Assembly: GCA_965261645.1 (NCBI GenBank)
Contig: CBDHDJ010000004.1
Span: 620,001-684,000 of the forward strand
Direction: 5' to 3'
DNA length: 64,000 nt
DNA from: CBDHDJ01 sp965261645
GTDB taxonomy: Bacteria; Pseudomonadota; Alphaproteobacteria; SHVV01
Below the pieces are notes generated by a model. The model saw only the letters and a program-made list of their open reading frames with translations, searched no databases and was not told the origin of the DNA. Positions 9,039 to 19,013 of the stretch are shown here, in pieces; within the stretch, counting starts at the first letter, position 1, and the number at the start of each line of letters is the position of its first letter. The position numbers and the translations under genes are program-made.

Positions 9039-9970
9039 TATACGGTTCCTTGTCAGCCAAAGTCTGGTGGTAGAGCGTCTGGACTATTATGATGGCATGG
9101 ACTGGTGTTAAGGAACAAGGTGGTTGCGGGTGCGAAATTCGACATATCTAACCGCAAATGAGGGAAGAAGTGGCCCCGGATACACCGGAAGTTTAGAAGA
9201 CGTGAGAAACGTGAGTTTCGTCTGATCCGAATTCCTGAGTCACTCAACCGTTTAGTGTAGGGGTACATCATCCTCTTGCCTCATATGCGATCCGGCATCC
9301 CGGCCGGTAGCGGCCACGCCCTCGACCCAGGGGTAGCGTTGGGTTTTCCCCGAGAGCGGCCACCGGGGCAGCGTACGTCCGTCATCGAATAGGAACCGAC
9401 CGGTTTCTACATCCAGGCGCCGCCTGACGCGTTCGATCGACAACGCCAGCCGTCCGGCCACGGCGGCGCGGTGTCCCGAGCCCGCCGCGTGCGCCGCTTG
9501 TCTCTTCCCCGTCATGCCGTCCGTCCGCTCACTCACATCCTCACAGCAGTTCCTCGTTCGCCAGGACCCTGTTGATCCTCTCCCAGACATACTCCCTGAC
9601 GGGGATCGTCTCCAGCGCCCGACTCCCCAGCACGACCTTCACCGTCCTCGCGAAGGTGCATCAATCGACGTTTCCCGCACCCTTCGCGCTGACGGTTGAG
9701 CGTCTTGCCGGTTCTGACGAGAGTGCGAACGAAGGCTCCATAGCGTCAACTCCCGAATCCTCGTAGGGCGCATGATCGACTGACTTGTGCTCAACCCTCC
9801 GTCCCGCTCTGCGACGCCGCCGGTCCCCTTCCGGCCTCGACCACCCCGCTGGCGAGCACGTCCATCTGCTTCTTCAGGCCGGGGTCCTCTCTGGGCCTGT
9901 CCCAATCCCTCGTGTCCTGGCGACGATGATCGCTGAGTGCCGCCAGCTCCGCGCTCTCAAGGTTCACCCG
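9039..9970. other. Long gap with degenerate coding-like sequence
   Basis: About 930 bp. Parts of the minus strand read like protein, for example a segment with VREYVWERINRVLANEELL before a stop near 9545, and another around 9780-9960 ending EAGRGPAASQSGTEG. No frame stays open over a useful length and I recognise no family. The stretch is most simply decayed genes. No RNA gene or repeat is evident. Confidence 0.4.
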
Positions 9971-10297
9971 TCAATGATCGGGGCAGCATGAGGGCGACAC
10001 GGCACGGAGGAAGGCTTCGATATCAGGCACGTCGTACAGATTGATTTCGAATCCCCAACGCTCCACGCTGTCGAACAACATGTGGCGGTTCGTGGTACGC
10101 CAAGCGATGGAGAAGCGGTTGATGCCCCAGGACCGCAGCCGCTCCAGCATCCGTTCCGCATCCTCGTGGGCGGCGGCCGCGAGCGGCGCCAGAAAGTCGG
10201 TCGGGCACTGGATCACCACCCCTGGATGGGTCTGGGCGATGCGGCGGAAACCTGGCTCTGCGAGGCTTTCGTGCCCCTTCATTATCCGCCGGGCCAT
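9971..10297 (-). CDS. Conserved-looking protein of unknown function
   Basis: 108 residues beginning MARRIMKGHESLAEPGF. The sequence is composition-typical of a folded alpha/beta protein (HPGVVIQCPTDFLAPLAAAA, then WGINRFSIAWR and WGFEINLYDVPDIEAFLRAV). The end (SPSCCPDH) looks like a frameshifted or truncated terminus, so the gene may be a C-terminally shortened copy. Its ATG overlaps the 3' end of the upstream NYN gene by 16 bp, indicating cotranscription. I cannot assign a family. Confidence 0.5.
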   Translation of the reverse strand: MARRIMKGHESLAEPGFRRIAQTHPGVVIQCPTDFLAPLAAAAHEDAERMLERLRSWGINRFSIAWRTTNRHMLFDSVERWGFEINLYDVPDIEAFLRAVSPSCCPDH

Positions 10298-10731
10298 GCC
10301 CAGGTTGACTTCGGCGAGGCGGTGGTTGAGGTAGGTACAGCCGCGATATCCTTCAGCAGTGCCCGGGCGCCAACGACCTGCGCGCCCATCGCATGCAAAC
10401 GCGCGCGCAATGCCGCGTCAGAGGTGTAGACCAGTGCCATCGACCGATCTGGGAGTGCACCCACCAGCTCCACGATGCGATCGTCCGCGCTATCGCGGCC
10501 GCCATGCCCGGCGTGAATCACGGTAAGGTGCTCCGGCGACGGTTCCGTGCCACGCGGCCCCGGCCCATCGAACACGATCGTCCATACCCCCTTACGGTTG
10601 TGGGCAAGCAGGGCGATCTCGGCGACGATTCGTCGCGCGGCTCCGGCACGGTCGCGCCACCAGCCGTTTGGCCGTGACCCCATCACATTGTTGCCGTCCA
10701 CGAACATCCGAGGCTGCACCGCTTGGTCCAT
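10282..10731 (-). CDS. NYN-domain (PIN-like) RNA-binding/nuclease protein
   Basis: 149 residues from ATG 10731. MFVDGNNVMGSRPNGWWRD is the first acidic motif of NYN/YacP domains. TIVFDGPGPRG and DSADDRIVELV carry the further acidic residues, and VYTSDAALRARLHAMGAQV completes the Rossmann-like fold. These are the metal-binding Asp clusters of PIN-like ribonucleases. A longer frame extends upstream to 11001 but is not protein-like before MDQAVQPRMF. It overlaps the next gene and is probably cotranscribed with it. The target is unknown. Confidence 0.75.
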   Translation of the reverse strand: MDQAVQPRMFVDGNNVMGSRPNGWWRDRAGAARRIVAEIALLAHNRKGVWTIVFDGPGPRGTEPSPEHLTVIHAGHGGRDSADDRIVELVGALPDRSMALVYTSDAALRARLHAMGAQVVGARALLKDIAAVPTSTTASPKSTWAWPGG

Positions 10732-11116
10732 ATCGTCTTGCCGTCGCCCTTGCGCCACGGAGGCTACCGGCCAACGGAGCAATGCGCGCTGCCGAGTCTG
10801 GACACGATAATACACCACACGGGCACGGGATACATTTCGGACACGTACGTGGGTCTCTGGACCGTGATTGTCTCCGTCATTCACGCAATCCGTTGCCTTG
10901 ACGCCGAACTCAGTGGCTTTCGTGGGGGACTCAGAAGACAGCGAGTGGCGCAACGACCGCGTAAACAAACTCCAGAAAATGGCGTTCAGAAGTGCAAGCA
11001 TCGCCGCCGGATCGTCTCACGATTCGTCGCGGGATCAAGGCCCAAATCCGCAGATCAGCTTCTTGGTGAAGACAGGTTCCAGTTAGAGACTTGTCGAAGA
11101 CGCCCTCGCCGCGTGC
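10732..11116. other. Gap without supported gene
   Basis: About 385 bp between two minus-strand genes. Short frames only. It may hold the promoter of the NYN gene, but no clear promoter boxes were recognised. Confidence 0.4.
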
Positions 11117-11617
11117 CTAGTCCTCTTCGTCCTCTGGCTCGCGCACCTCGATCTTGGGCTGCTCCGTGACCTGGTCTTCGGGCACGAAGGTGATGCGCAT
11201 GCCCCACCCGGCAAAACACCGCAGCAGGCCACCGAACTCGGCGAGGTCGAATGCTCGGTCGTCGATGTAGATCACAGTCTCACCATTCTCGTCGTCTTCG
11301 ATATCGCAGCGGAGCACTCGGCCGCGAGGCACCCATTGGGCGCTGTCTTCGACGAACCTGACCTGAGGTTTGCCGGGAGGTATCTCGACCGCGGTGCTGT
11401 CGAACTCGGCGGCGAGGTTCTCTTGTGCATCCATCATCGCGTTGAACAGGTCGAGCACCGCGGCGTCCGACATGGTTTGGAGCTGAGAGCCGACGTTCAC
11501 GCGAGCCACCGACACGTTGGGGTCAGCATGCTCGATAACCGCCATTTCGCCCTCGCGGGTGATCTTCACTTCGTCGAGAGAGGCGCGCCGAGGCGCTTTC
11601 TTTCGCATGAACGGCAC
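11117..11617 (-). CDS. Hypothetical protein with acidic C-terminus
   Basis: 166 residues, starting MPFMRKKAPRRASLDEVKIT; Met4 at 11608 is an alternative start. The predicted mix of strands and helices includes PRGRVLRCDIEDDENGETVIYI split over two strands, and the protein ends in the acidic run EVREPEDEED. Codon use is consistent with a real gene. I know of no family assignment. It stands alone, with gaps on both sides. Confidence 0.6.
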   Translation of the reverse strand: MPFMRKKAPRRASLDEVKITREGEMAVIEHADPNVSVARVNVGSQLQTMSDAAVLDLFNAMMDAQENLAAEFDSTAVEIPPGKPQVRFVEDSAQWVPRGRVLRCDIEDDENGETVIYIDDRAFDLAEFGGLLRCFAGWGMRITFVPEDQVTEQPKIEVREPEDEED

Positions 11618-12446
11618 CGCAGGTCACACATTGTTGGGATGGACAGGCGGTCCATCCAGAATCTTGGAGTAGCGTAGCTCGGGCCGGAACCGCAGGGAAG
11701 TACGGCGGAGGGCAGTGCGCCCGTGTGGAGGCTACGAGTTCCTTGTGTGCCGGAGGACCACAAGATCAAGGAAGAGAACGGTGCGCACCCATTGAGGAAG
11801 AAGATGGGCAGGCGTTCACCGGGTTAGCCAAGGCAACGGTCCTGATGCGTTTCCGCAATCGCCCGGAGAGCGTGACTGGGCTGCTCGGGAAAGCGACACG
11901 GGGCGGAGTCATTCACTCGACCCGCATGGTCGCCGACTGTGCGAGTTCACCCGTTACCGCCGCGCCGCAGTCGCCGCCGCACAAGGTACCGCAGCTTCTT
12001 GGGCACCGGTGCACGCCTTGCGGTTGGCCATCTCTGTCGCCATGCGCTGCATGACGCGGGCGGCAGGGTGCAGCACGACCGACGGAGGCGCCGCGGGGGC
12101 GGTAGCGGACCGCCGCATCGTCGTGCCAAGCGGACTGGTGGGCCGGTGATCGCTTCGGAGTACGAATACGCGGACACGGCGCGCGGCGTGGTGCGCTTTC
12201 GGCCAGACGGATGCAGCGGCGGGACCGCGACGACTCGTGTCTGGCATGGTGGGCACCACACGGATCGGTCGTGACGTAAGAACGCCGATCACTGATGTCG
12301 GTAACAGGAGCGACGGTGCCGGAGACGGCTGAGGGCATCCTGATTCACGGTCGGGCGGAACAAATGCGAGAATTCGACAGGCGCGGCGGACGACGTATCT
12401 GTATGAGCGCTTGCACGTAGGGGCACGCTCGGCCACAACGGAGACA
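11618..12446. other. Gap upstream of the restriction-modification gene
   Basis: About 830 bp with no gene I can support. Several short GC-rich frames on both strands look like chance frames. A GGAG at 12440-12443 just before ATG 12447 is a weak, closely spaced ribosome-binding site for the next gene. Confidence 0.4.
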
Positions 12447-15400
12447 ATGACGGGAACGAACAAGAAACTGACGGCGGCGGTTGAGGCGTATTTCGCCGAC
12501 CTCGGACGGGTGCGCGCCTCCGGCGGCGCGACCGGCGAACGGTCGAACTACGGACCGCTCGCCAATCTGCTGAACGCCGTCGGCGCGGCGCTCAAGCCGA
12601 AGGTGTTTTGCGTCGGCGAACTGGCCGACCAGGGCGCGGGCCATCCCGACTTCGGCCTGTATGCGGCGAAGCAGGTGCAGCGGGGCCGGCCTCGCGAAGG
12701 TCAGATACCGGAACGCGGTGTGGTCGAGGTGAAGGCGGCGGACGACGATGCCTGGCTCACGGCGGCGGGTGATCAGGTCAGCCGCTACTGGGGCCGCTAC
12801 CGGCTGGTGCTCGTGACCAACCTGCACGACTTCGTGCTGATCGGCGATGACGCGGCCGGCCGCCCGGCGAAGTTCGAAACCTTCCGGCTCGCAGACAGCG
12901 CGGACGACTTCTGGCGTAAACTGGAGAAGCCGCGCGCCTTCGCCCACGATGCCGGCGCGGGTCTCGGTGAATATCTCGCTCGCGCGCTGTCGCATCGCGC
13001 CGCGCTCGCGGAGCCGAGGGATCTGGCGTGGCTGCTCGCCTCCTATGCGCGCGACGGGCTGGCGCGGATCGAGGCGGCGGGCAATGCACCGGCGCTTGCA
13101 ACGGTGCGCGCGGCGCTGGAGGACGCGCTGGGCGTCCGCTTCGAGGGCGAACGCGGCGTAGCCTTCTTTCGTTCGACGATGGTGCAGACGCTGTTCTACG
13201 GCGTCTTCTCGGCCTGGGTGCTATGGGCGCGGCAGGTGCCGCCGCCCACGGGACGGTTCAACTGGCATGACGCGGTCTGGCATTTGCGCGCGCCAGTGCT
13301 TCAAGCCTTGTTCCAGCAACTTGCCCAACCGGGCCGCCTGCAACCACTCGGCTTGGTCGAGGTGCTGGACTGGACTACCTCAGCGCTCGACCGGGTGGAC
13401 CGCACGGCCTTCTTCGCCCGCTTCGCCGAGGGCGAGGCGGTGCCCTATTTCTACGAACCCTTCCTCCAGGCCTTCGACCCGGACCTCCGCAAGCAGCTCG
13501 GCGTCTGGTACACGCCTACCGAAGTCGTCCGCTACATGGTTGCCCGGGTGGACAAAGCGCTCAAAGACAACCTCGGCATCGCCGACGGGCTGGCGGCGGA
13601 GAACGTCTATGTGCTCGATCCGTGCTGCGGCACCGGCGCCTATCTGGCGGAAGTGCTGCGCCGCATCGCTGTCAATCTCGAAGGCCAGGGCCTCGGCGCG
13701 CTGGCCGGCGCGCGGGTCAGGCAGGCGGCGACCCAACGCGTGTTCGGCTTCGAGATCATGCCCGCGCCCTTCGTTGTCGCCCATCTCCAGGTCGGGCTCA
13801 CCATGCAGGAGCTCGACGCGCCGCTCGCCGACGACGATACCGAACGCGTCGGGGTGTTCCTCACCAACGCGCTCACCGGCTGGGAACCGCACACGAACAA
13901 GCCGCTCCCCTTCCCCGAACTGGAGGAGGAACGCGACCGCGCGGATCGGGTGAAACAGGACAGGCCGATCCTCGTGATCCTCGGCAACCCGCCCTATAAC
14001 GGCTATCCCGGAGTCGCGGTCGACGAAGAGCGCGAACTCTCGGAAGCCTATCGCACTGCGAAACGGGTGCGGCGGCCTGAAGGTCGGGGACTGAACGACC
14101 TATACGTCCGCTTCTTCCGCATGGCCGAACGGCGCATCGCCGAGAAGACCGGCCAGGGCGTGGTCTGCTTCATCTCCAACTATTCCTGGCTGGACGGGTT
14201 GTCATTCACGGGAATGCGAGAACGCTATCTGGAGGCGTTCGACGCGATCCGAATCGACTGCCTGAACGGCGATAAATACAAGACGGGTAAAGTCGCGCCC
14301 GACGGCTCGCCCGACCCAAGCATCTTTTCGACGGAAGGCGACCCGGTGGGGATTCAGGTCGGCACCGCGATAGCGACGCTCGTGCGCAAGAAGGATCATT
14401 CGACCGCGGAAGCGGTCAGCTTTCGCGATCTTTGGGGACGGGGCAAATCTGCCGCATTGGTAGAGTCGGCCGACGCGGAGCCGGACACGCTCTACCGCGA
14501 AATCGAACCAATTCGTTCCCTCGGTTTACCGTTCGCTCGAACAGCGGTTAGCAAAGACTGGTTCGACTGGCCCGCGCTACCCATACTGTTTCGTACCAAG
14601 TTTCACGGGGTTCTGACCAATAGAGACGCATTTCTTGTCGATATAGATCTCGACCGGCTCAAGGCGCGGATCGCTGACTATTTCAATCCCGCCCTGAGCC
14701 CTGAGGACATCGCTCGACGCTATCCTCGTGTAATGCAAGATACCGGAAGGTTCGACGCTCGTTCCGCTCGCGAGGAGCTGCTTGAGCGAGGTGGCCCCAT
14801 TCAGGCAGGCTTCGTCCGCTTCACATATCGACCTTTCGACAACCGTTGGCTCTATTGGGAAGCCGAAACAAAACTTCTGGACGAAAAGCGTACAAAATAC
14901 AAACCGCATGTGTTCAGGGGAAATCCATGGCTGTCCGCCGCTCAACACCTGCGGCAAGGGGCGACGGAACCCCAGACTGTTTTCACAGAAAACCTCGGCT
15001 CGCATCATCTAATCGAGCGTGGTGCCAACATGTTTCCGGCTTGGCTTATGGGGGACGGTATCGGTGACGAAGACGAACCGGAGCGCCGCCCAAATCTGTC
15101 AGCCACCGCACAACGCTATCTCGAACGCCTCGGCCTCGGCGTCGAAGACCTGTTCCACCACGTCCTCGCCACCCTCCACGACCCCGTCTACCGCGAGGCC
15201 AATGCCGGGGCGCTGCGCATGGAGTGGCCGCGCATCCCTCTGCCCGGCTGGCCGGACGGCGGGGCCGAAGGTGCGGCGACGGTGCTCGCCTCATCTGCGG
15301 CGCGCGGGCGCGAACTCGCTGCGCTGCTCGATCCTGATACCCCCGTTCCCGGCGTTACGCAGGCGCCGCTGAGGCCGGAGATCGCCACGACCGCTGTTCC

Positions 15401-15815
15401 CGCCACCGCCATCGGGGGTAATATGGCTAAAGACCATTTCACGGTGACCGCAGGTTGGGGCCACTACGGCCAAGGTGATGCCGTGATGCCCGGTCAGGGC
15501 CGCACCGCCAAACGCGCATTCTCGGCCGCCGAGCACGCGGCCTTGAGCGACGCCTCCTCCGTGCTTGGAGAGAGGACATTCGATATCTACCTGAACGATG
15601 GTGCATTCTGGCGCAACGTGCCCGAGGCCGTTTGGAACTATCGCCTCGGCGGCTACCAAGTCCTCAAGAAATGGCTCTCGTACCGCGAACGTCCCATCCT
15701 CGGCCGGCCGCTCAAGCCCGAGGAAGTCCAACATTTCACCGACATGGCACGGCGGATTCAGGGAATCATCTTGTCGATGCCTCAAGGCCTATCCACGTTG
15801 GAGGGCTCTCATTGA
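12447..15815 (+). CDS. Single-chain restriction-modification enzyme (type ISP / IIG-like N6-adenine methyltransferase)
   Basis: 1122 residues from ATG 12447; a TTG 36 bp upstream is in frame but less likely. The N-terminal nuclease-like region has GHPDFG near residue 64 and VVEVKA near residue 93, a PD-(D/E)xK arrangement. The methyltransferase part has the SAM motif LDPCCGTGAYLAEVL near residue 390 and the catalytic GNPPY near residue 513. A C-terminal target-recognition region follows, where GC dips locally around 14400-15000. No helicase motor is visible, unlike full LlaBIII-type ISP enzymes, so a IIG-like single-polypeptide mode is likely. Its stop overlaps the TTG start of the next gene, which suggests the two act together. 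Confidence 0.85.
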   Translation: MTGTNKKLTAAVEAYFADLGRVRASGGATGERSNYGPLANLLNAVGAALKPKVFCVGELADQGAGHPDFGLYAAKQVQRGRPREGQIPERGVVEVKAADDDAWLTAAGDQVSRYWGRYRLVLVTNLHDFVLIGDDAAGRPAKFETFRLADSADDFWRKLEKPRAFAHDAGAGLGEYLARALSHRAALAEPRDLAWLLASYARDGLARIEAAGNAPALATVRAALEDALGVRFEGERGVAFFRSTMVQTLFYGVFSAWVLWARQVPPPTGRFNWHDAVWHLRAPVLQALFQQLAQPGRLQPLGLVEVLDWTTSALDRVDRTAFFARFAEGEAVPYFYEPFLQAFDPDLRKQLGVWYTPTEVVRYMVARVDKALKDNLGIADGLAAENVYVLDPCCGTGAYLAEVLRRIAVNLEGQGLGALAGARVRQAATQRVFGFEIMPAPFVVAHLQVGLTMQELDAPLADDDTERVGVFLTNALTGWEPHTNKPLPFPELEEERDRADRVKQDRPILVILGNPPYNGYPGVAVDEERELSEAYRTAKRVRRPEGRGLNDLYVRFFRMAERRIAEKTGQGVVCFISNYSWLDGLSFTGMRERYLEAFDAIRIDCLNGDKYKTGKVAPDGSPDPSIFSTEGDPVGIQVGTAIATLVRKKDHSTAEAVSFRDLWGRGKSAALVESADAEPDTLYREIEPIRSLGLPFARTAVSKDWFDWPALPILFRTKFHGVLTNRDAFLVDIDLDRLKARIADYFNPALSPEDIARRYPRVMQDTGRFDARSAREELLERGGPIQAGFVRFTYRPFDNRWLYWEAETKLLDEKRTKYKPHVFRGNPWLSAAQHLRQGATEPQTVFTENLGSHHLIERGANMFPAWLMGDGIGDEDEPERRPNLSATAQRYLERLGLGVEDLFHHVLATLHDPVYREANAGALRMEWPRIPLPGWPDGGAEGAATVLASSAARGRELAALLDPDTPVPGVTQAPLRPEIATTAVPATAIGGNMAKDHFTVTAGWGHYGQGDAVMPGQGRTAKRAFSAAEHAALSDASSVLGERTFDIYLNDGAFWRNVPEAVWNYRLGGYQVLKKWLSYRERPILGRPLKPEEVQHFTDMARRIQGIILSMPQGLSTLEGSH

Positions 15816-17281
15816 CATACGTAGCCGGCGACTCTCCGCAATACGGTTTATTTTCTGTTCCTCCAGACCAAAGGGCAAGTGGTTCGTTGACATTGGCCGG
15901 TCGAGAAACCCAATTGCTTTTGTGGTCAGATAGTCCACTAGAAATATCTACGGACGCCACCATCACTGGAGTACTAGATAACCTCACAAAAGTTTCTCTA
16001 ATGGGATGCAACATCAGAAGCGACGGCCATGTGGGCAAGGGAGATCAGATACGTCACAAATGTCTTGTGTCACCAAAATGTGTTCTATTTGGGAGCCGCC
16101 ATATTTCCGATAATGAGGACGTTGTACGTGAAATATCCTTCGTGCTTGAACATGCAGTAGCATTGTTTCATGATCCCGATGCGTACGGCACCATATTTAA
16201 TGATTCCGCAGCCACCGCCATGGTGGCCAAATTTGAAAACTCCGAATCGTCAATTGAGATAGAAGACCGAAGTTGGATTTCCTACTACACGGGCAAAAAA
16301 ACAGTGTTCACCTCCGACACAGCGATAGGTGGGGTGTCGGCAAATCATACTCCAGTCTTTACGATAGGTAGGGACCATGATCATGGGTTGGAAAAAGCTA
16401 CCGAACTGAGCATCAAATTCGACGAGCCGCTGCCTGTGATCGAGTCACTGCATAGAATGGGAAGAGTACTACAATTTTTCGATCTTGTTGTCGGGTATGC
16501 CCAAAATGTATCATCGATAAGCGTGCATACCGGATTCGATGACCCTTCTCATTCCTTTGAATTGTATGTAACAGGCTATGCAGGACGGCATTCCACCAGA
16601 GAGGAAAGTGGAAGAATCCTGCGCACTACAGTTCTAATTCATCCTGTCGACGACTCGACAGAATTCGCGAATGTCCTTAGAGCTTGGTTGGATAGGGATG
16701 TTGAGTGGCGCACTGCTCGGATTAGACTGGCTCATGATTGGGGTAAACGTTATTACGATTACAATCGTATAATAGCGGCGGCCAACGTGTTTGATCTACT
16801 TCCGGACGATGTCTATGGGGAGAGGCCATCATTATCTTCGGATTTTTACGCCGCTGTGGAGGCTTCGAGAAAGATTTTCCGCAGCTTGCTGCCAAGCGAA
16901 GAGCGCGACAGTATGCTTGGGCACCTGGGAAGCGTCGGTGGCCGGAGGCTCAAACAGAAAATTATACTCAGGGCGAAGAACATTCGCGATTCGATAGACC
17001 AAGTGTTGCCGGACTTGGGAACTGTAATTGACGAAGCGGTCAACCTGAGGAATTATTATGTTCATGGAACTCCGCCCCGCATACGAATTGATCAGAGATT
17101 GCAATTGGTGCATTTTCTCACAAACTCTCTGGAGTTCATTTTTTTCGCGTCAGATTTCATAGATGCCGGGTGGAATATTGTTGATTGGTGCAACAAGGCA
17201 AAGCCAATCGGGCATCCGTTCCACGATTACCTCGTCCATTACCAAGAGGATCTGAAGACTTTGAAAAGCGCGTTCGAATAG
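15812..17281 (+). CDS. ApeA-like HEPN-domain protein (putative abortive-infection RNase)
   Basis: 489 residues if started at TTG 15812, which overlaps the stop of the R-M gene (TTGA). A strong GGAGGG at 15800-15805, six bases upstream, decides this start; the long upstream frame lies inside the R-M gene. The N-terminal half is beta-rich (YGLFSVPPDQRASGSLTLAG, then an ITGVLDNLTKVSL strand) and resembles the ApeA N-terminal domain. The C-terminal part is helical and contains LRNYYVHG near residue 415, the Rx4-6H motif of HEPN ribonucleases. GC is clearly lower than in the R-M gene, so the two genes have different histories. Role in phage-triggered RNA cleavage is inferred from the family. Confidence 0.65.
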   Translation: MTYVAGDSPQYGLFSVPPDQRASGSLTLAGRETQLLLWSDSPLEISTDATITGVLDNLTKVSLMGCNIRSDGHVGKGDQIRHKCLVSPKCVLFGSRHISDNEDVVREISFVLEHAVALFHDPDAYGTIFNDSAATAMVAKFENSESSIEIEDRSWISYYTGKKTVFTSDTAIGGVSANHTPVFTIGRDHDHGLEKATELSIKFDEPLPVIESLHRMGRVLQFFDLVVGYAQNVSSISVHTGFDDPSHSFELYVTGYAGRHSTREESGRILRTTVLIHPVDDSTEFANVLRAWLDRDVEWRTARIRLAHDWGKRYYDYNRIIAAANVFDLLPDDVYGERPSLSSDFYAAVEASRKIFRSLLPSEERDSMLGHLGSVGGRRLKQKIILRAKNIRDSIDQVLPDLGTVIDEAVNLRNYYVHGTPPRIRIDQRLQLVHFLTNSLEFIFFASDFIDAGWNIVDWCNKAKPIGHPFHDYLVHYQEDLKTLKSAFE

Positions 17282-17301
17282 CGCTCTTTGAGGAGTTGAG
17301 T

Positions 17302-17685
17302 TTAGGGGGCTGTAAAGGACGAAGGACCGTCATTGTTGCGCATAGCCCGGTGGACGATATTCCCGACCCTCTCTGCTGCTTCGACTAGGTGCGCATCGGC
17401 AAGGTGGGCGAAGCCCGCGGTGGTCCGGTGCCTCCGGTGACCGAGCAGCTTGCTGACTAGAGGCAAGTTCTCGCCCGACATGACGGCATGGCTCGCGGCG
17501 GTGTGACGAAGGTCGTGCAGGCGCAGTCTGCCGAGCTTCGAATCCTCGCAAACCGCCCGAGCGACCGCGGAAAGTGTTCGGCCAAGCCGTGGAATCGTCC
17601 GGCTGGCCCTTGAGGTCGTAGCGCACAGCCGACCGGCTTCGGGCCAACGCGACCATTCACCGCATCCGCATACCCGCACCATCAC
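17302..17685 (-). pseudogene. Tyrosine recombinase C-terminal stub (second)
   Basis: The frame ends in LHDLRHTAASHAVMSGENL, LLGHRRHRTTAGFAHLAD and a C-terminal helix. The RHT box and LLGH box are kept, but the nucleophile position reads FAHL instead of YxHL, so the catalytic Tyr is replaced by Phe. The upstream part (MMVRVCGCGEWSRWP) is not integrase-like, and another frame at 17460-17656 carries alternative sequence, indicating frameshift and truncation. It lies immediately 3' to the HEPN gene, on the opposite strand, and is inactive. Confidence 0.7.
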
Positions 17686-17710
17686 GGCTTGGTCGAACGG
17701 CTGTTGATTG

Positions 17711-17790
17711 GCGTGTCGATTGGACGCCGATAAGCACGCTAACCCGTTGATTTTACTGGACCTAGGGGGGGCAAAATTGGACGCCGATCA
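17711..17790. repeat. IS21-type end-like repeats (ATTGGACGCCGAT twice)
   Basis: ATTGGACGCCGAT occurs at about 17720-17733 and again at about 17775-17787, separated by roughly 54 bp. A related GGACGCCGATTA repeat is found at 50367-50380. Such spaced repeats are the terminal binding sites of IS21-family elements. No istA or istB follows here, so this is a solitary end or scar. Confidence 0.45.
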
Positions 17791-17885
17791 ACAAGAGAGC
17801 AAAGGAACTGGTCCAATGTCGGCAAGTGCACCCATTTTGGCAGCAGAAACCTGAGTCTTATCACCTCAAACCGTGCGTAAGGTGA

Positions 17886-18710
17886 ATGATGAAGTTAGAA
17901 ACCGCAGCGGAACGCCGCATCGACCACCTTTTCCACTACCAACCCTTTGACCTGGACCGCCTGAACAATCTGCTGGAGACCAGAACCGTTTTCCTTTCGA
18001 ACGCCTCGTGCTTCAACGACCCCTGGGATTGCAAACCGTATTTCGATTTCACGAATTTGGATGATCCCGTCGTCTACGAGCGACAGGTAGAGTGGTTTGT
18101 TCGCGTAGCAAGGCGGCAAACGCCGAATATATCGGAGGCGAGGATTCATGTTCTTACCGAGCAGCTTCGCGACAGGGTCTTTCTTGAGGGAAAGATCCAT
18201 GAGATGGCCACAATCTCAGGCTCGATAGCGCAGCGCTATCGCATCTATTGCCTCACCACTAATCCCACCAGCACCTTGATGTGGTCACATTACGCGAAGA
18301 ACCACACTGGGATCTGCTTAGGCTTTTGCTGCCAAAATCGCGTCTTCTGCGGAGCTCTCAGGGTTGAGTACCTGGATACTTTTCCAATGATTGACGTAAC
18401 CGATGACAGCATTGAAACGTCACTTCTCCCACTCCTCGCGAAGTCTTCTGAATGGCATTACGAAGAAGAGTATCGGCTCATTGCCCAGGAGGAAGCAGAG
18501 ACGAACTGCGAAGGTACATTGATGACGCAGGAAAACAGGATGTCAATTCCGTGGGATGCGTTGGTATACGTCATTGTCGGTTGTTTGATGCCGCGCTGTC
18601 AGCGGGAAGATGTTAACCGGCTTGTTCGCGAACACGCCGAAGGCATCAATTTACTGCAAGCTGTACGGGTTCCGAGCCGCTACCAGCTCGCATTAGAACC
18701 ATTGAAATGA
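17886..18710 (+). CDS. DUF2971 family protein
   Basis: 274 residues. Typical DUF2971 features are seen in order: an N-terminal FLSNASCFNDPWDC segment (residues about 37-50), LMWSHYAKNHTGICLGF near residue 137, and WHYEEEYRLIAQ near residue 195. The biochemical role of the family is not established, though members recur in defence-gene neighbourhoods. GC is lower than the backbone. It stands alone between an integrase stub and a ParB relic, so it was probably acquired with the cargo. Two adjacent ATGs (17886 and 17889) are both possible starts. Confidence 0.75.
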   Translation: MMKLETAAERRIDHLFHYQPFDLDRLNNLLETRTVFLSNASCFNDPWDCKPYFDFTNLDDPVVYERQVEWFVRVARRQTPNISEARIHVLTEQLRDRVFLEGKIHEMATISGSIAQRYRIYCLTTNPTSTLMWSHYAKNHTGICLGFCCQNRVFCGALRVEYLDTFPMIDVTDDSIETSLLPLLAKSSEWHYEEEYRLIAQEEAETNCEGTLMTQENRMSIPWDALVYVIVGCLMPRCQREDVNRLVREHAEGINLLQAVRVPSRYQLALEPLK

Positions 18711-19013
18711 GATGCCGGTGCCTGACCGATCGAGAAACGACCGTTTGTCGAGATCGGGCGTCCCGTCCGACGGCCCACGCTTACTGCGACTAAGAGGTAT
18801 GACTAACAAGATAGAAACCAAAGGTACGCACTGTTCCTTGGTTGTACGCTCCATGTTTTGGACAAGCTGGTTCCGTTATGCTGTACAACCGAATCATAAA
18901 GCAGGGCACGATCAGTGAGCCCGATGGCAAGCCGGAGCCATGGTTTGCTATGCCGTCGACGGTAGACCGGCTCCACCGGCACGTTGCTACCGCCGCCCGC
19001 GATGGTGATGCGC

